The notes beneath the pieces were generated by a model. It was not told where the DNA came from, did no database searches, and saw only the letters and a list, made by a program, of their open reading frames with translations. This document shows positions 44,493 to 53,311 of a DNA stretch of 64,000 nucleotides, piece by piece. The position numbers and the translations under genes are program-made. The stretch is from Pseudoflavonifractor phocaeensis (GTDB lineage Bacteria; Bacillota; Clostridia; Oscillospirales; Oscillospiraceae). How positions within the stretch are numbered: the first letter of the stretch is position 1; the number at the start of each line of letters is the position of its first letter. Location of the stretch: NCBI RefSeq assembly GCF_021531375.1, contig NZ_JADYTU010000003.1, positions 1 through 64,000 on the forward strand, given 5' to 3'.

Positions 44493-45782
44493 TCAGACCA
44501 GGACGCCCCGGAGGGAGCCGCCCTCCACGCCCTCCACACGGACGGAGCGCAGGCGGTTGTGGAGGTTTTCCCCGTTGGGGGCCATGACCTCGGTGTACCG
44601 GGTGGTGTAGCCGCGCCACAGGCCCTCCCGCTCCTCCTCAAAGAGGACGGGGACCGTCTCGCCCACAAACTGCTCCAAATAGGCCCGCTCCATCTCAGCG
44701 GCCAGGTTGGCGGCCCGGTGGGCCCGCTCCTCCTTCACTGCCTTGAGGATCTGGTCGGGCATTTTGGCCGCCGGAGTGTCAGGGCGCTTGGAGTAGGGGA
44801 AGATGTGCATGGCGGAGAAGGCGCACTTCCGGATAAAGGCCAGCGTTTCCTCGAATTCCGCCTCCGTCTCCCCAGGAAAGCCCACGATCAGGTCGGTGGT
44901 GATCCCAGGGCGGTCGAAGGTCTCGCGGAGTAATTTTACGCTCTCATAATACCGGGCGGAATCATATTTTCGGTTCATCCGCTTCAAAACGGCGTCGCAG
45001 CCGCTCTGCATGGACAGGTGGAAGTGGGGACACAGGTTGTCCAGTTTCGCCGCCCGGCGGCAGAAGTCCCCGGTAATGGTCCGGGGCTCCAGGGAACCCA
45101 GGCGGATGCGGCAGCCGGGAGCGGCGGCGCACACCGCCTCCACCAGGTCGATGAGGGAGGAGCCGTCCCGGAACTCGTGCCCCCAGGAGGAGATCTCGAT
45201 GCCGGTGAGGACCAGCTCCTGATAGCCCTCCGCCGCCAGATGGGCGGCCTGGTCCTTGGCCTGCTCCAGGGGGAGGGAGCGGATAGGACCCCGGGCGTAG
45301 GGGATGATGCAGTAGGTGCAGAAGTTGACGCAGCCGTCCTCCACCTTCAGCATGGCCCGGGTCCGGCCCTCCAGTCCGCCGGCGGGCAGCACTTCAAAGA
45401 TCCGGCGCTTCATGGCGTCATCCAGAGCAGTGACGCTCTGGCGCTCCGCCCAGGTCTGTTCCAGCAGGTCCACGAAGCCTGTCCGGTCCCCGGTGCCGGC
45501 CACCAGATCCACGGACAGCCCTTCCATATCCTTGGGGTGGGTCTGGGGGTAGCAGCCGCACACGGCAATGAGGGCGTCGGGGGCCGTTTTGCGGGTCCGG
45601 CGGATGATCTGGCGGGACTTTTTGTCGCTGACCGCCGTGACAGTGCAGGTGTTGATGATATAGGCGTCGGCCTCCCCCTCGAAGGGGACCAGAGTGTGGC
45701 CCCGCCGGGTCAGCAGCTGTTCCAGGGCCTGGGTCTCGTACTGGTTGACCTTGCAGCCCAAGGTGTAAAAGGCAATGTTCAT
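44493..45782 (-). CDS. mtaB: tRNA threonylcarbamoyladenosine methylthiotransferase MtaB
   Basis: A 429-aa radical-SAM methylthiotransferase (MiaB family) forming ms2t6A37 on tRNAs. The N-terminal UPF0004 domain has Cys in YTLGCKVNQYE, INTCTV and CGCYPQ. The radical-SAM CxxxCxxC is GCVNFCTYCIIPYARG (residues about 155-170), and a C-terminal TRAM-like region follows (EREGLWRGYTTRYTEV). The VNQYE motif distinguishes MtaB from MiaB. The start is ATG 45782. Confidence 0.92.
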   Translation of the reverse strand: MNIAFYTLGCKVNQYETQALEQLLTRRGHTLVPFEGEADAYIINTCTVTAVSDKKSRQIIRRTRKTAPDALIAVCGCYPQTHPKDMEGLSVDLVAGTGDRTGFVDLLEQTWAERQSVTALDDAMKRRIFEVLPAGGLEGRTRAMLKVEDGCVNFCTYCIIPYARGPIRSLPLEQAKDQAAHLAAEGYQELVLTGIEISSWGHEFRDGSSLIDLVEAVCAAAPGCRIRLGSLEPRTITGDFCRRAAKLDNLCPHFHLSMQSGCDAVLKRMNRKYDSARYYESVKLLRETFDRPGITTDLIVGFPGETEAEFEETLAFIRKCAFSAMHIFPYSKRPDTPAAKMPDQILKAVKEERAHRAANLAAEMERAYLEQFVGETVPVLFEEEREGLWRGYTTRYTEVMAPNGENLHNRLRSVRVEGVEGGSLRGVLV

Positions 45783-45914
45783 AGTGGCTTCCTTTTCCAT
45801 TGGAAATTGCGGCACCGCGTCTAAAGGCCGCCGGAGGCGGCCCACCAAACCAAAGCCCAGCGAAGCGGGTTTGGTTTGGAAAGGCGGAGCAACGGAACGA
45901 CTGAGTTTTCCCGT
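45783..45914 (-). repeat. Palindrome cluster between the cupin gene and mtaB
   Basis: In the genes' direction: GTTTCCCCGT-AAACGGGAAAAC overlapping the cupin stop, then CCAAACCAAA...TTTGGTTTGG, then GGCCGCCTCCGGCGGCC. It is similar in style to the gene-end elements at nadE, rnj and htpG, but lacks the GAAANTGAATT core. It may act as a weak terminator or processing site. Confidence 0.6.
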
Positions 45915-46277
45915 TTACGGGGAAACGAAGGATGTGGAGTTTGCGACGCCGTGTTCGGGCACCACGGCGAAGAAGACCAGATCACCGTTGCTGTCGTTGA
46001 TGAGGCTGTGGGCGTGGCCCATGGGACAGTAGTGGCAGTCGCCGGGGGCCAGGGGCTCGTACTCCCCGTCGTAGAGCACCTTGCCGGTGCCGGACAGGAT
46101 GTAGATCATCTCGCTGTTCCCCTCATGGGTGTGCAGGCCGATGGAGCTGCCGGGAGCCAGCAGGCCCCGCATGATCTTGGTCTTGGGGTCGGTGTACATC
46201 TTGGCCCGCAGCTCGCCCTCGCCGCCCTTGAAATTCTTCAGAACGGTGTCCTCCATCTGGTCAAACAAGATCTTCAT
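45915..46277 (-). CDS. Cupin-domain protein
   Basis: A 120-aa single cupin. Metal-ligand motif 1 is IGLHTHEGNSEMIYILSGTG (His, His, Glu) and motif 2 PGDCHYCPMGHAHSLIN. Small cupins of this kind have varied or unknown functions. The last residues (VANSTSFVSP) lie in the start of a palindromic repeat and probably are a later extension of an ancestral end at or near VVPEH. AAGGAG precedes the ATG; 20 bp after the AAA ATPase gene. Confidence 0.83.
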   Translation of the reverse strand: MKILFDQMEDTVLKNFKGGEGELRAKMYTDPKTKIMRGLLAPGSSIGLHTHEGNSEMIYILSGTGKVLYDGEYEPLAPGDCHYCPMGHAHSLINDSNGDLVFFAVVPEHGVANSTSFVSP

Positions 46278-46297
46278 AATACGTCGTTCTCCTTATG

Positions 46298-47755
46298 TCA
46301 TATTGTGTGTTCCGGGGCGGGCTCCTCCGCCTCCGGTTCCTTCAGATCCTCGGGCAGCAGCTCCATGAGCTGATCCTTGGTGGGGGCCTCCAGCCGGGCC
46401 ACCCGGTCGGACTGGCGGGCCACCGCCTTTTCAAACAGGTTGCGCACGTCCCGGGCGTTGCCGAAATTTTCGTCCCGGTTTTCGTACAGGTCCTTGAAAT
46501 CCTGCTCCGCCCACGCCTCCGCCTCCTGGGACAGGGCGTAGCCGTTCTTTTTGCACATGGAGCGGAAGATCTCCATCAGCTGTCCGGCTTCATAGTCCTC
46601 GAAGAAGAAGTATTTGTTGAACCGGGATTCCAGACCGGGGTTGGAGTGGATGAATTTTTCCATCAGGCCGGTGTATCCGGCCACGATGACGATGAGGTCG
46701 TCCCGGTGGTCCTCCATGTTCTTCAGCAGCACCTCGATGGCCTCGTGGCCGAAGTCGTTGCCGTTCTCCTGGTTGACCAGAGCGTAGGCCTCGTCGATGA
46801 ACAGCACGCCGCCGATGGCCTTCTGGACCACCTCCTGGGTCTTGATGGCGGTCTGGCCCACGAAGCCGGCCACCAGACCGGACCGGTCCACCTCCACCAG
46901 CTGGCCCTTGGACAGCACGCCGATGGCGTGGTAGATCTTGGCCAGCAGCCGGGCCACGGTGGTCTTGCCGGTGCCCGGGTTGCCCATGAACACCAGATGG
47001 AGGGACATGGGGGGGACGGGGAGCCCCGCCTCCTGGCGCAGCTTGCGCACCTTTACCAGGTTGATGAGGCTCTTCACATCCTTTTTCACCTGATCCAGGC
47101 CGCACAGGCTGTCCAGCTCCGCCAGCACGTCCTCCAGCTTGGGGGGCTCGGGGGCTTGCTCCGTCTCCTGCTTGGCCTCCTGGGCCGCTGCCTGCTCCTG
47201 GCGGACGGGAGCTTGGGGGGCGTCGGGCCGCGGGGCGATAAACTCGTCCGCCTTCAGCGCGGGGCGGTCGGCGCGCAGGCCGTCCTTGTCGCACAGCCGG
47301 ATCAGCGCGTCGTTGCAGGCGTTGACAAAGCCGGCCTCGCTCTCGCTGACCACGTCGTCCACCGCGGCAAAGAGCAGCAGGATCAGGGTGAGCTGGTCGG
47401 CGAACCGCCGGGCCAGCGTGGTGCCCTTCCGGCGGTCGTACTGCCGCAGGTCCTCAAAGAAGACCGGGGGCTGGAACAGGTCGAAGTTCGCCACTCCGGC
47501 GGCCACCTCCCAGTACAGGGCGGAGGGCACCGGATTGCCCGCGGACCAGACGGCGTTGTAAAATTCCACATGCCGGGGGGTGATGGAGCTGGCGTTGTCC
47601 GCCTGCCACACCCCCAAGATGTACTGGCGCATGCAGCTGTCTACCTGGCGGCTGAAGCTCATCCGCAGGCCGGGGTCCGGGATCAGCTTGCGGAAGGCGG
47701 TCACGGCCTCGCTGTACTGCTTGTGGACTTCGCTGGCAGTCATGGTGCCTCTCAT
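46298..47755 (-). CDS. CbbX/SpoVK-like AAA+ ATPase
   Basis: About 485 aa. The N-terminal 190 residues are helical, of unknown role, followed by a Gln/Glu/Ala/Pro-rich linker. Residues from about 205 form a CbxX/CfqX AAA+ module: LDSLCGLDQVKKDV, Walker A MGNPGTGKTTVA, pore-loop region VDRSGLVAGFVGQTA, Walker B GGVLFIDEAYAL and arginine-finger segment NPGLESRFN. The family remodels protein complexes (Rubisco activase CbbX; SpoVK in sporulation). The start is uncertain: ATG 47755 has GGGAG at good spacing; ATG 47788 would add 11 residues; ATG 47743 is also possible. Confidence 0.8.
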   Translation of the reverse strand: MRGTMTASEVHKQYSEAVTAFRKLIPDPGLRMSFSRQVDSCMRQYILGVWQADNASSITPRHVEFYNAVWSAGNPVPSALYWEVAAGVANFDLFQPPVFFEDLRQYDRRKGTTLARRFADQLTLILLLFAAVDDVVSESEAGFVNACNDALIRLCDKDGLRADRPALKADEFIAPRPDAPQAPVRQEQAAAQEAKQETEQAPEPPKLEDVLAELDSLCGLDQVKKDVKSLINLVKVRKLRQEAGLPVPPMSLHLVFMGNPGTGKTTVARLLAKIYHAIGVLSKGQLVEVDRSGLVAGFVGQTAIKTQEVVQKAIGGVLFIDEAYALVNQENGNDFGHEAIEVLLKNMEDHRDDLIVIVAGYTGLMEKFIHSNPGLESRFNKYFFFEDYEAGQLMEIFRSMCKKNGYALSQEAEAWAEQDFKDLYENRDENFGNARDVRNLFEKAVARQSDRVARLEAPTKDQLMELLPEDLKEPEAEEPAPEHTI

Positions 47756-48136
47756 GTCGGTCACGCTCCCATCTTCAGATCTGACCATACGTTATTATGC
47801 GCACGAAACAAAGCCTTTGACCTTCACAGCCAAGGCGTTTCAATAGAGGGCCGCGCAAGAAACCGCGCCGCGGATTCTTCAGCAGACCTTATTATAAGGG
47901 AAAGCGGGGCGCAGGTCAAGGTGGCGGGGCACGCCTTCATGGCCCGGTAAATTCCGGTTTTTCGGACCGCCGGACGACGCTGTCCCGGTCCGGCGGGGCG
48001 GATAGCCGGACAAAAGTGGACATAAAAATGTTAATATTTTGTTATTTCGACTTTCCCCGTTGACGAGGCGGTTTTTTCCTTGTACAATAGATTTGAACCG
48101 TTTTTGGCGGAAAAAAGGTTGAGCGGAGGAATCAAT
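47756..48136. other. Divergent intergenic region before the SH3/Big2 protein
   Basis: 381 bp. The left part is the upstream region of the AAA ATPase with CATAAT as a possible -10 on the minus strand. The centre holds an imperfect CCGCCGGAC/GTCCGGCGG hairpin (47967-47996). The right part holds the promoter at 48060-48088. Nothing else recognisable. Confidence 0.45.
48060..48088 (+). promoter_or_regulatory. Promoter of the Zn-ribbon/Big2/SH3 gene
   Basis: TTGACG (48060-48065), 17 bp, TACAAT (48083-48088). Confidence 0.77.
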
Positions 48137-49138
48137 ATGGCAGAGAGACAAAATCCCTCCCGTCGTACTGCAGAAAAGCGCGTCGCGGCCGGAAAGCAGA
48201 CGGCCCCCCGGCGCGATACGATAGAGAAACAGACGCCCTCCCGCCGCAGCGACGTGATCCGCTGCGAGAACTGCGGAGAGGACTATTCCATCACCTATAA
48301 GCGCTGTCCCTTCTGTGACGAGCGGCCCGGCCGAAGCGGCATCGGCGGCCGTCGGGCGGCCGGCGGACGGGGGACGGTCCATCCCGTGCAGGTGATCGGC
48401 CTGGTGATCTCCATGATCGTGATCATCGTGGCGCTGTTCATAGTATTCAAGTATGTGGGGCCGCTGATCTTTGGAGACAAATCCGGCGGCCAGGGCTCCT
48501 CGGTGAGTACCAGCCAGTCCGCTCCCGGCAGTTCTGCCTCCACCAGCCAGCCCGGGGGTGACGCAAGCTCCGGCGGCGATGTATCCTTGGAGGTCCCCCA
48601 GGTCCCTGTGACCTCCCTGACGCTGAACAAGTCGGACATCACCCTGACGGCCAATGAAGTATTCCCCTTTGTAGCCACGGTCAGTCCCGCCGACGCTGTG
48701 GTCACCTGGAGCAGCAGCGACGACTCCATCCTGAAGGTGGAGCAGGACGGCACCGCCACCAACGTGAACACCACCGGCAGCAAGGTGAAGGTCACCGTCA
48801 CCGCCACGGCCGGGGACAAGAGCGCCCAGTGTACCGTCTACTGCAACAGCGCTGCCGGTTCCGGCACCGGCACGACGACGCCCTCGGGCGGGAGCGGCAC
48901 CTCCACCAAGCCCAGCGGCGGCACCGTGGCCCCCAACACCCCGGGTACCATCGTCAACGCGGGCAGCGGTCTGAATATCCGCTCCGGTCCGGGCTCCAGC
49001 TATGAAAAACTGGCCAGCGCCGCCAACGGGTCCAAAATCATTATCCTGGAGGACACCGGAAACGGCTGGTACAAGATCGACTACGGCAACGGCAAGGTGG
49101 GCTATGTCTCCAGCGACTATGTCTCCGTGGGCAACTAA
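48137..49138 (+). CDS. Membrane-anchored Zn-ribbon / Big2 / SH3 cell-surface protein
   Basis: A 333-aa multi-domain protein. The cytoplasmic N-terminus contains a zinc ribbon (CENCG...CPFCDE, about residues 42-62) after a basic Arg/Lys/Gln-rich tail. One membrane helix (VIGLVISMIVIIVALFIVF) follows, then a Ser/Gly linker, a Big2-type immunoglobulin-like domain (VTSLTLNKSDITLTANE to TVYC), a Thr/Ser/Gly linker and a C-terminal bacterial SH3 domain (GLNIRSGPGSSYEKLASA to GYVSSDYVSV). The outside part likely binds cell wall. The zinc ribbon facing the cytoplasm is unusual and may sense or tether. The start is ATG 48137 with CGGAGG. Confidence 0.85.
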   Translation: MAERQNPSRRTAEKRVAAGKQTAPRRDTIEKQTPSRRSDVIRCENCGEDYSITYKRCPFCDERPGRSGIGGRRAAGGRGTVHPVQVIGLVISMIVIIVALFIVFKYVGPLIFGDKSGGQGSSVSTSQSAPGSSASTSQPGGDASSGGDVSLEVPQVPVTSLTLNKSDITLTANEVFPFVATVSPADAVVTWSSSDDSILKVEQDGTATNVNTTGSKVKVTVTATAGDKSAQCTVYCNSAAGSGTGTTTPSGGSGTSTKPSGGTVAPNTPGTIVNAGSGLNIRSGPGSSYEKLASAANGSKIIILEDTGNGWYKIDYGNGKVGYVSSDYVSVGN

Positions 49139-49149
49139 AGAAACATGAT

Positions 49150-49180
49150 AAAAGGGCGTCCCCACTGGGGACGCCCTTTT
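49150..49180 (+). terminator. Terminator after the SH3 protein gene
   Basis: AAAAGGGCGTCCC/GGGACGCCCTTTT 13-bp perfect stem, with T-rich flank on the plus strand; usable in both directions against ilvD. Confidence 0.87.
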
Positions 49181-49270
49181 CATTTTAGAACTGTCAGTTA
49201 CTCTGCGTGACCTGTCCTGCTTCGCAGGGGAAATGCGCCAGCAGTTCCGAGAGTCCTTTGGTCCTTTCTT

Positions 49271-50932
49271 TCAGGAAAGGACAGCTCCCTTGTCGGCAGA
49301 GGAGACCAGCTTGGCGTACCGGGCCAGGTAGCCGGTCTTGATCTTGGGCTCGGGGCAGACCCAGGCGGCCTTCCGGGCGGCCAGCACCTCGTCGGACACC
49401 TTCAGGGTAATGGTGTGGGCGGGGATGTCGATGGCGATGCGGTCGCCCTCCTCCACCAGACCAATGGTGCCGCCGCTGGCGGCCTCGGGGGAGACGTGAC
49501 CGATGGAGGCGCCACGGGTGGCGCCGGAGAAGCGGCCGTCGGTGATGAGGGCCACGTCCTTGTCCAGGCCCATGCCCGCGATGGCGGAGGTGGGGTTGAG
49601 CATCTCCCGCATGCCGGGGCCGCCCTTGGGGCCCTCGTACCGGATGACCACCACGTCGCCGGCTACGATCTTGCCGGCGTAGATGGCCTCGATAGCCTCC
49701 TCCTCGGAGTTGAAGACCCGGGCGGGGCCCTCATGGACCATCATCTCGGGGGCCACGGCGGACTGCTTGACCACGCAGCCGTCGGGGGCCAGGTTGCCCT
49801 TCAGAACGGCGATGCCGCCGGTCTTGGTGTAGGGATTCTCAATGGGCCGGATGATGTCGGGGTTGCGGTTTACCACGCCCTCGAGGTTTTCCGCAACGGT
49901 CTTTCCGGTGCAGGTCATCAGGCTGGTGTCGAGAAGGCCCTTCTTGGCCAGCTCGGCCATGACGGCATAGACGCCGCCCGCCCGGTCCAGATCCTCCATG
50001 TAGGTGTCGCCGGCGGGGGCCAGGTGGCACAGGTTGGGAGTCTTGTCGCTGATCTCGTTGGCCATGTCGAAGCTGAGCTCGATGCCGCACTCATGGGCGA
50101 TGGCGGGCAGGTGGAGCATGGTGTTGGTGGAGCAGCCCAGAGCCATGTCAATGGTCTCGGCGTTGTGGAAGGCGGCCTCGGTCATGATGTCCCGGGGGCG
50201 GATGTCCTTTTCCACCAGCTCCATGATCTTCATGCCAGCGTGCTTGGCCAGACGCAGGCGGGCGGAGTAGACGGCGGGGATGGTGCCGTTGCCGGCCAGA
50301 GCCATGCCGATGGCCTCGGTGAGGCAGTTCATGGAGTTGGCGGTGTACATGCCGGAGCAGGAGCCGCAGGTGGGGCAGGCATTGTTCTCGTACTCCTCCA
50401 CGCCTGCCTGGTCCAACTTGTCGGCGTAGTAAGCGCCCACCGCCTCAAACATGTGGGACAGGCAGGTGCGGCGGCCGTTGTTCAGGGTGCCGGCCAGCAT
50501 GGGACCGCCGGAGACGAAAATGGTGGGGACGTTCACCCGGGCGGCGGCCATGAGCAGACCGGGGACGTTCTTGTCACAGTTGGGGATCATGACCAGGCCG
50601 TCGAACTGGTGGGCCATGGCCATGGCCTCGGTGGAATCGGCGATGAGATCACGGGTGACCAGGGAGTACTTCATACCCACATGGCCCATGGCGATGCCGT
50701 CGCAGACGGCGATGGCGGGGAATTCCACGGGGGTGCCTCCGGCGGCCCGGATGCCGGCCTTGACGGCCTCGGCGATCTTGTCCAGGTTCATGTGGCCGGG
50801 GACGATCTCGTTATAGGAGCAGACCACACCGATAAGGGGGCGCTCCAGCTCCTCCTTGGTGTAGCCCAGAGCATAGAGCAAAGAGCGGTTGGGGGCGGCG
50901 GGGATGCCTTTTTTCACAACGTCGGAACGCAT
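49271..50932 (-). CDS. ilvD: Dihydroxy-acid dehydratase
   Basis: A 553-aa Fe-S dehydratase in valine, leucine and isoleucine biosynthesis. Cluster Cys residues are in PNCDKNVPG and [18 protein letters not shown]; the conserved ending region [19 protein letters not shown] is present. I chose ATG 50932 (MRSDVVKKG), with AGGAGG upstream, over an upstream ATG lacking conservation. The promoter overlaps two FadR/GntR-type sites, next to a divergent FadR-type regulator gene. No other ilv genes adjoin. Confidence 0.94.
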   Translation of the reverse strand: MRSDVVKKGIPAAPNRSLLYALGYTKEELERPLIGVVCSYNEIVPGHMNLDKIAEAVKAGIRAAGGTPVEFPAIAVCDGIAMGHVGMKYSLVTRDLIADSTEAMAMAHQFDGLVMIPNCDKNVPGLLMAAARVNVPTIFVSGGPMLAGTLNNGRRTCLSHMFEAVGAYYADKLDQAGVEEYENNACPTCGSCSGMYTANSMNCLTEAIGMALAGNGTIPAVYSARLRLAKHAGMKIMELVEKDIRPRDIMTEAAFHNAETIDMALGCSTNTMLHLPAIAHECGIELSFDMANEISDKTPNLCHLAPAGDTYMEDLDRAGGVYAVMAELAKKGLLDTSLMTCTGKTVAENLEGVVNRNPDIIRPIENPYTKTGGIAVLKGNLAPDGCVVKQSAVAPEMMVHEGPARVFNSEEEAIEAIYAGKIVAGDVVVIRYEGPKGGPGMREMLNPTSAIAGMGLDKDVALITDGRFSGATRGASIGHVSPEAASGGTIGLVEEGDRIAIDIPAHTITLKVSDEVLAARKAAWVCPEPKIKTGYLARYAKLVSSADKGAVLS

Positions 50933-50963
50933 ATGGATTGACCTCCTGAATTTTTTAACAGAG

Positions 50964-50993
50964 TTGTCTGATAACTCTTGCATTGTCTGACTA
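50964..50993. promoter_or_regulatory. Two FadR/GntR-type operators at ilvD
   Basis: TTGTCTGATAA (50964-50974) and TTGTCTGACTA (50983-50993). The second fits the FadR-subfamily pattern TNGTNNNACNA exactly and the first with one change. They are 19 bp apart centre to centre, directly downstream of the ilvD -10. Confidence 0.6.
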
Positions 50994-50994
50994 C

Positions 50995-51023
50995 ATGCTA
51001 TATCATGAAAGCATAGATGTCAA
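50995..51023 (-). promoter_or_regulatory. ilvD promoter
   Basis: On the minus strand a consensus TTGACA (51018-51023), then TAGCAT at 17 bp (or TATAGC at 15 bp). Confidence 0.65.
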
Positions 51024-51166
51024 GAGGCGGGAGAGATTTTTACAGTCTGGAATTTGAACGGGTGTTTTTTGGCTGACATCTCTCGGGACGGGGCAGGCGC
51101 CGTCCTGAGGCGCAGCCGGAATGCCCCGTAACGTTTGGTTCACCGTCTGAAAAAGGAGCGACGATC

Positions 51167-51844
51167 ATGGAAAAACAGAGCCTTTCCCACCAGACCGCCC
51201 AGCGGCTTTACAATCAGATCGTGGTGGAGCGGCGGCTCCATCCCGGGGACAAGCTGCCCAACGAACTGGACCTGTCCCGGGAACTGGGGGTGGGCCGGAC
51301 CACCCTGCGGGAGGCCATCCGGGATCTGACGGTCCAGGGGGTGCTGGAGGTGCGCCGGGGGAAGGGCACCTTTGTGTCCCGGCAGGCCGGGCAGGTGGAG
51401 GACTTCGGCTTCTCCGCTCTGGACCGGGTGCGGGGCCAGCTGCGGGATTTGTTTGAGCTGCGGTCCATCTTTGAACCCCGGGCCGCCCGGCTGGCCTGCC
51501 AGCGGGCCAGCGAGGGGGAAATGGCGGAGATCTTGCGCCAAGGCGAGTTGGTGGCCTGCTGTATCCGGGAGGGCCGGGACCGCACCGCTGCCGACCGGGC
51601 CTTCCACGCGGCCATCGTCCGGGCCACCCACAACGAATTCATGGTGCGCTTGCTGCCCATGATCAACCAGGCGGTGGAGACCGCCATCGGCGCCGGCGAG
51701 GACCAGGAGACTCTGGCCCAGATCACCCTCCGGGACCATGCGCTGCTGCTGGAGTTTTTGCAGAAGCGGGATGCCTCCGGGGCCGAGCACGCCATGGCTA
51801 TCCACATGCATCACGCCATGGATGAGATGGGTCTGGAGGAGTAG
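51167..51844 (+). CDS. FadR/GntR-family transcriptional regulator
   Basis: A 225-aa regulator. The winged helix is residues 8-75 (KLPNELDLSRELGVGRTTLREAI and GVLEVRRGKGTFV). The FCD ligand domain is residues 95-220, with metal-binding Asp/His positions in DRAFHAAIVRATHN and RDHALLLEFL. AAAAGGAG precedes the ATG. It is divergent from ilvD, whose promoter bears two matching sites. The ligand is probably a small carboxylate, perhaps a branched-chain pathway intermediate. Confidence 0.87.
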   Translation: MEKQSLSHQTAQRLYNQIVVERRLHPGDKLPNELDLSRELGVGRTTLREAIRDLTVQGVLEVRRGKGTFVSRQAGQVEDFGFSALDRVRGQLRDLFELRSIFEPRAARLACQRASEGEMAEILRQGELVACCIREGRDRTAADRAFHAAIVRATHNEFMVRLLPMINQAVETAIGAGEDQETLAQITLRDHALLLEFLQKRDASGAEHAMAIHMHHAMDEMGLEE

Positions 51845-52152
51845 ACCGGACCGTGGCTGGCGGTGCCGTAACGGAGGAAACGGGGATACCCGATGACAAA
51901 GGCCTCCGGCAGCGTGCGAGCACACAAGACGATGGCCCGGATGACTGGGATTACCGGCGCATCGGGACAAAATGAAAGGGCTTGCCGCCTGTGCTTCTCA
52001 GACGGCAAGCCCTTTTGGCTGCTTCAGAACATTTGATGAATCGTTATCGGATTGTTTGAAACGCTTCGCGGTGGGGCCTGAGTGGTTTCTCCGTTCTTCA
52101 GCTCAAACCGTGGGGCGTGACCGCAGGGGCGACTTCCTGAAGAGGCGGAGGC
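51845..52152. other. Intergenic region between FadR-type gene and phage-like cassette
   Basis: 308 bp. It contains the terminator at 51975-52016; the rest shows no gene or repeat that I can support. A small hairpin GGCTCATTCCTGAGCC (52150-52165) overlaps the stop of the gene at 52153. Confidence 0.5.
51975..52016. terminator. Terminator after the FadR-type gene
   Basis: AAAGGGCTTGCCG/CGGCAAGCCCTTT with an inner CTG/CAG stem; T4 at the 3' side. Confidence 0.78.
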
Positions 52153-52476
52153 TCATTCCTGAGCCTGTGCCTCCTCGGCCTTGGCCGCGTCCATTTTCTG
52201 GCACTGGGCCACCGCCTGGTTGAAGACCTCGCGGTCCCCGGCGCGGTAGGCCTGGGTCAGATCAGCGTAGTGGCGGCCCAGGAAAAGGCGCAGCTGCTCC
52301 TGGCCCTGCTCCAGGGCGGGGTAGTCCCGGTGAAGGGCTTCATAGTCCAGACCGTCGGGGCCGTACTGCTGTCTGCCCTCCCGGGCGTCGGACAGAAACA
52401 TGGCCAGAGCGATGGTCAGGTCGGCACAGCCGTTCTTGCCGGAAGTCTGAAAAATGTCGTAGAGGTATTGTTCCAT
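52153..52476 (-). CDS. Small protein of the phage-like cassette, unknown function
   Basis: A 107-aa acidic, Gln/Ala-rich helical protein starting MEQYLYDIFQTSG, with no membrane segment and no domain I recognise. ATG 52476 has AAAGGAG nine bases upstream. It is third in a row with a holin-like and a small helical phage-type gene. It may be a late phage accessory protein; the name would be a guess. Confidence 0.6.
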   Translation of the reverse strand: MEQYLYDIFQTSGKNGCADLTIALAMFLSDAREGRQQYGPDGLDYEALHRDYPALEQGQEQLRLFLGRHYADLTQAYRAGDREVFNQAVAQCQKMDAAKAEEAQAQE

Positions 52477-52490
52477 TCTTTTGTCTCCTT

Positions 52491-52760
52491 TCAATCCTTC
52501 TCGTTCAGTTGTTTTTTGGCCTGATTGGCGCCGGTGGCGGCCAGTCCGGAGGCGATACCCACCGCCAAGGCGGTCAGCGGGTCGTGGGCCGGGAAGCAGG
52601 CCACAGGGATATAGAGGGCCACCAGACCCAAAACTCCGCCAGTCAGACCGCACAGCATGGGAATGTAGCGGTCGCTGATCCAGGGGACCGCTTTGACCAC
52701 CAGACCGATCAGATAGCAGATGACGGTGATGGCCGCCACGGACGCGGTGCCGAAATCCAT
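52491..52760 (-). CDS. Phage holin-like membrane protein
   Basis: An 89-aa protein with three hydrophobic segments (residues 5-25, 35-55 and 60-78) and a charged C-terminus ending KKQLNEKD. The GLAATGANQAKKQL ending is typical of small phage holins of Firmicutes, which form holes in the membrane for endolysin. No endolysin or structural phage gene is present nearby. AAGGAGG precedes the ATG. Confidence 0.75.
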   Translation of the reverse strand: MDFGTASVAAITVICYLIGLVVKAVPWISDRYIPMLCGLTGGVLGLVALYIPVACFPAHDPLTALAVGIASGLAATGANQAKKQLNEKD

Positions 52761-52794
52761 ATGATCACCTCCTTTTTACAAAGCGTTGTCCGGG

Positions 52795-53115
52795 TCACTT
52801 GTCCCGGACCTCCAGTTCACGCAGAGCCTCCACCAGCTTGGTCACGGTGCCGTTGCCCCCCAGGGCGTGGTACTCCCGGTAGAGAGCCTCCACGTTTTCC
52901 AGTCCGTGGAGGGTGATCCAGTTCCGCTCGGAATAGTGGTAGTAGGCTTGTACGATGCGGTCCCGGAGCAGCGCCTGGATGCCGCGCTCCGTGGCCTGCT
53001 GGCGCAGGTCCGACTGCTTCTGCCGCCGGTATAAAAGGCGCATTCCGGCGCTGAGAGCGGCGGCGCCCAGCCCGCAGGCCCATTGGACCCAATATTTTAG
53101 GATCGTGTCCAGCAT
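52795..53115 (-). CDS. Small helical phage-type protein
   Basis: A 106-aa protein with one N-terminal hydrophobic helix (LKYWVQWACGLGAAALSAGMRLLY), then a charged coiled region and the motif YREYHALGGNGTVTKLVEAL, a pattern common in small genes just before holins in Clostridial prophages. Function unknown. GGAGG lies upstream of the ATG. First gene of the cassette. Confidence 0.68.
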   Translation of the reverse strand: MLDTILKYWVQWACGLGAAALSAGMRLLYRRQKQSDLRQQATERGIQALLRDRIVQAYYHYSERNWITLHGLENVEALYREYHALGGNGTVTKLVEALRELEVRDK

Positions 53116-53252
53116 GGAAGATCCCTCCTCGTATATATTCCGCCAGAGGTAAAAAGGTGCCCGGCAGGATACATCGAAGAAAAAAGAAATGAGCCCAAAG
53201 CTTGGAATGGGGAGCTGATCGGGCCTGTTCTGGCTACCCCTCGCTTCGGGGC

Positions 53253-53281
53253 TTGCGGCGCAGTCCTATTTTTACTATAAT
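53253..53281 (+). promoter_or_regulatory. Promoter of the XRE regulator at 53312
   Basis: TTGCGG (53253-53258), 17 bp, consensus TATAAT (53276-53281). Confidence 0.77.
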
Positions 53282-53311
53282 AGAGAAAGCCTTTCAAAGG
53301 AGGTTTTACGT

